Source: Chloroflexota bacterium (GTDB taxonomy: Bacteria; Chloroflexota; Dormibacteria; CF-121). Taken from it: a stretch of 5,801 nt of DNA. Under the pieces are notes generated by a model. That model saw only the letters and a list, made by a program, of their open reading frames with translations, made no database searches and had not been told where the DNA came from. The position numbers were made by a program, and so were the translations under genes. Positions 5,673-5,801 of the stretch are shown one piece after another. Location: contig VBGO01000366.1 of the NCBI GenBank assembly GCA_005882525.1, forward strand, positions 1 through 5,801. Reading direction: 5' to 3'. Within the stretch, counting starts at the first letter, position 1. Each line of letters opens with the position of its first letter.

Positions 5673-5801
5673 GGTTTTGAATATAGAATCGTCGTTTCTC
5701 GCTTTACGACCGACCCTGCGGGTCACGGTCGGATCACGGCCGTGTCACAGATTCTCCCGGAATTCGCCCGACGACACCTCGCTCACGTGGCTGGCGTCGG
5801 C
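5673..5801. other. Flank downstream of the tRNA fragment; no gene identified
   Basis: An AT-richer stretch (5673-5700) is followed by a hairpin at 5708-5730: GACCG-ACCC paired with GGGT-CA-CGGTC, nine pairs with a two-base bulge and a three-base loop. It has no T-run on either side and so is not a clear terminator. The palindrome CACGGCCGTG lies at 5735-5744. If the tRNA fragment is the distal end of an island, this is ordinary chromosome. Confidence 0.4.
5734..5762. repeat. Imperfect direct repeat, copy B (right of the tRNA fragment)
   Basis: TCACGGCCGTGTCAC is followed by ATTC and CCGGAA, in the same order and orientation as copy A, 240 bases away on the other side of the tRNA fragment. 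Confidence 0.45.

Noticed and set aside
5080..5703. Inverted repeat AGCGAGAArCGrCG (5080-5093 against 5690-5703), as ends of a small mobile element
   Set aside because: A 12/14 match is expected about once by chance over this distance, there is no target duplication, and the arms do not extend.
5505..5726. Minus-strand 73-codon frame containing SGARDLNPGPHGPEP
   Set aside because: This peptide is the antisense translation of the tRNA-Pro 3' half (T arm and anticodon loop), a well-known kind of spurious protein at tRNA attachment sites.
5744..5801. Minus-strand reading VSEVSSGEFRENL resembling an antitoxin start
   Set aside because: It stops after 13 codons, has no ribosome site and matches only loosely; it could equally be a tail entering from outside the window.

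Overview
The window is 5.8 kb of high-GC bacterial DNA. All recognisable genes lie on the + strand and are packed head to tail, with start/stop overlaps and GTG among the start codons. This suits a high-GC bacterium, perhaps an actinobacterium, but there is no rRNA or marker gene to fix the lineage.

Positions 1-5066 look like the downstream part of one catabolic operon. In order it holds the tail of an aldo/keto reductase (to 134), a complete thiamine-diphosphate (TPP) enzyme of the acetolactate-synthase-like superfamily (134-1912), a short-chain dehydrogenase/reductase (SDR, 1930-2579), an FGGY-family carbohydrate kinase (about 2579-4017), and a PLP enzyme of the D-threonine aldolase/D-serine dehydratase-like family (4014-5066). 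Two oxidoreductases, a C-C bond cleaving or joining TPP enzyme, a sugar or polyol kinase and an aldolase/dehydratase-type PLP enzyme suggest breakdown of a polyhydroxylated substrate, but the sequence does not say which. No promoter is visible, because the operon begins before the window.

The middle of the operon is damaged. The SDR has a one-base frameshift near 2329-2334, lacks about 40 internal residues near 2441-2456, and has lost conserved glycines. The kinase has no usable start codon, and its N-terminal piece is out of frame with the rest at about 2735-2758. The flanking TPP and PLP genes are open, although the PLP enzyme has Gln and Arg where the family usually has its metal-binding His and Cys/Asp.

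Positions 5067-5801 contain no convincing gene. They do contain the exact 3' half of a tRNA-Pro(CGG) gene (5624-5672, from the anticodon stem-loop to the encoded CCA) with no 5' half. Just upstream are 10-nt direct repeats, and an imperfect direct repeat of about 27-29 nt lies on either side. This is what the displaced end of an integrative element inserted in a tRNA gene would look like. On that reading the operon lies inside the element and ordinary chromosome starts after 5672. No integrase is present in the window, so this remains an inference.
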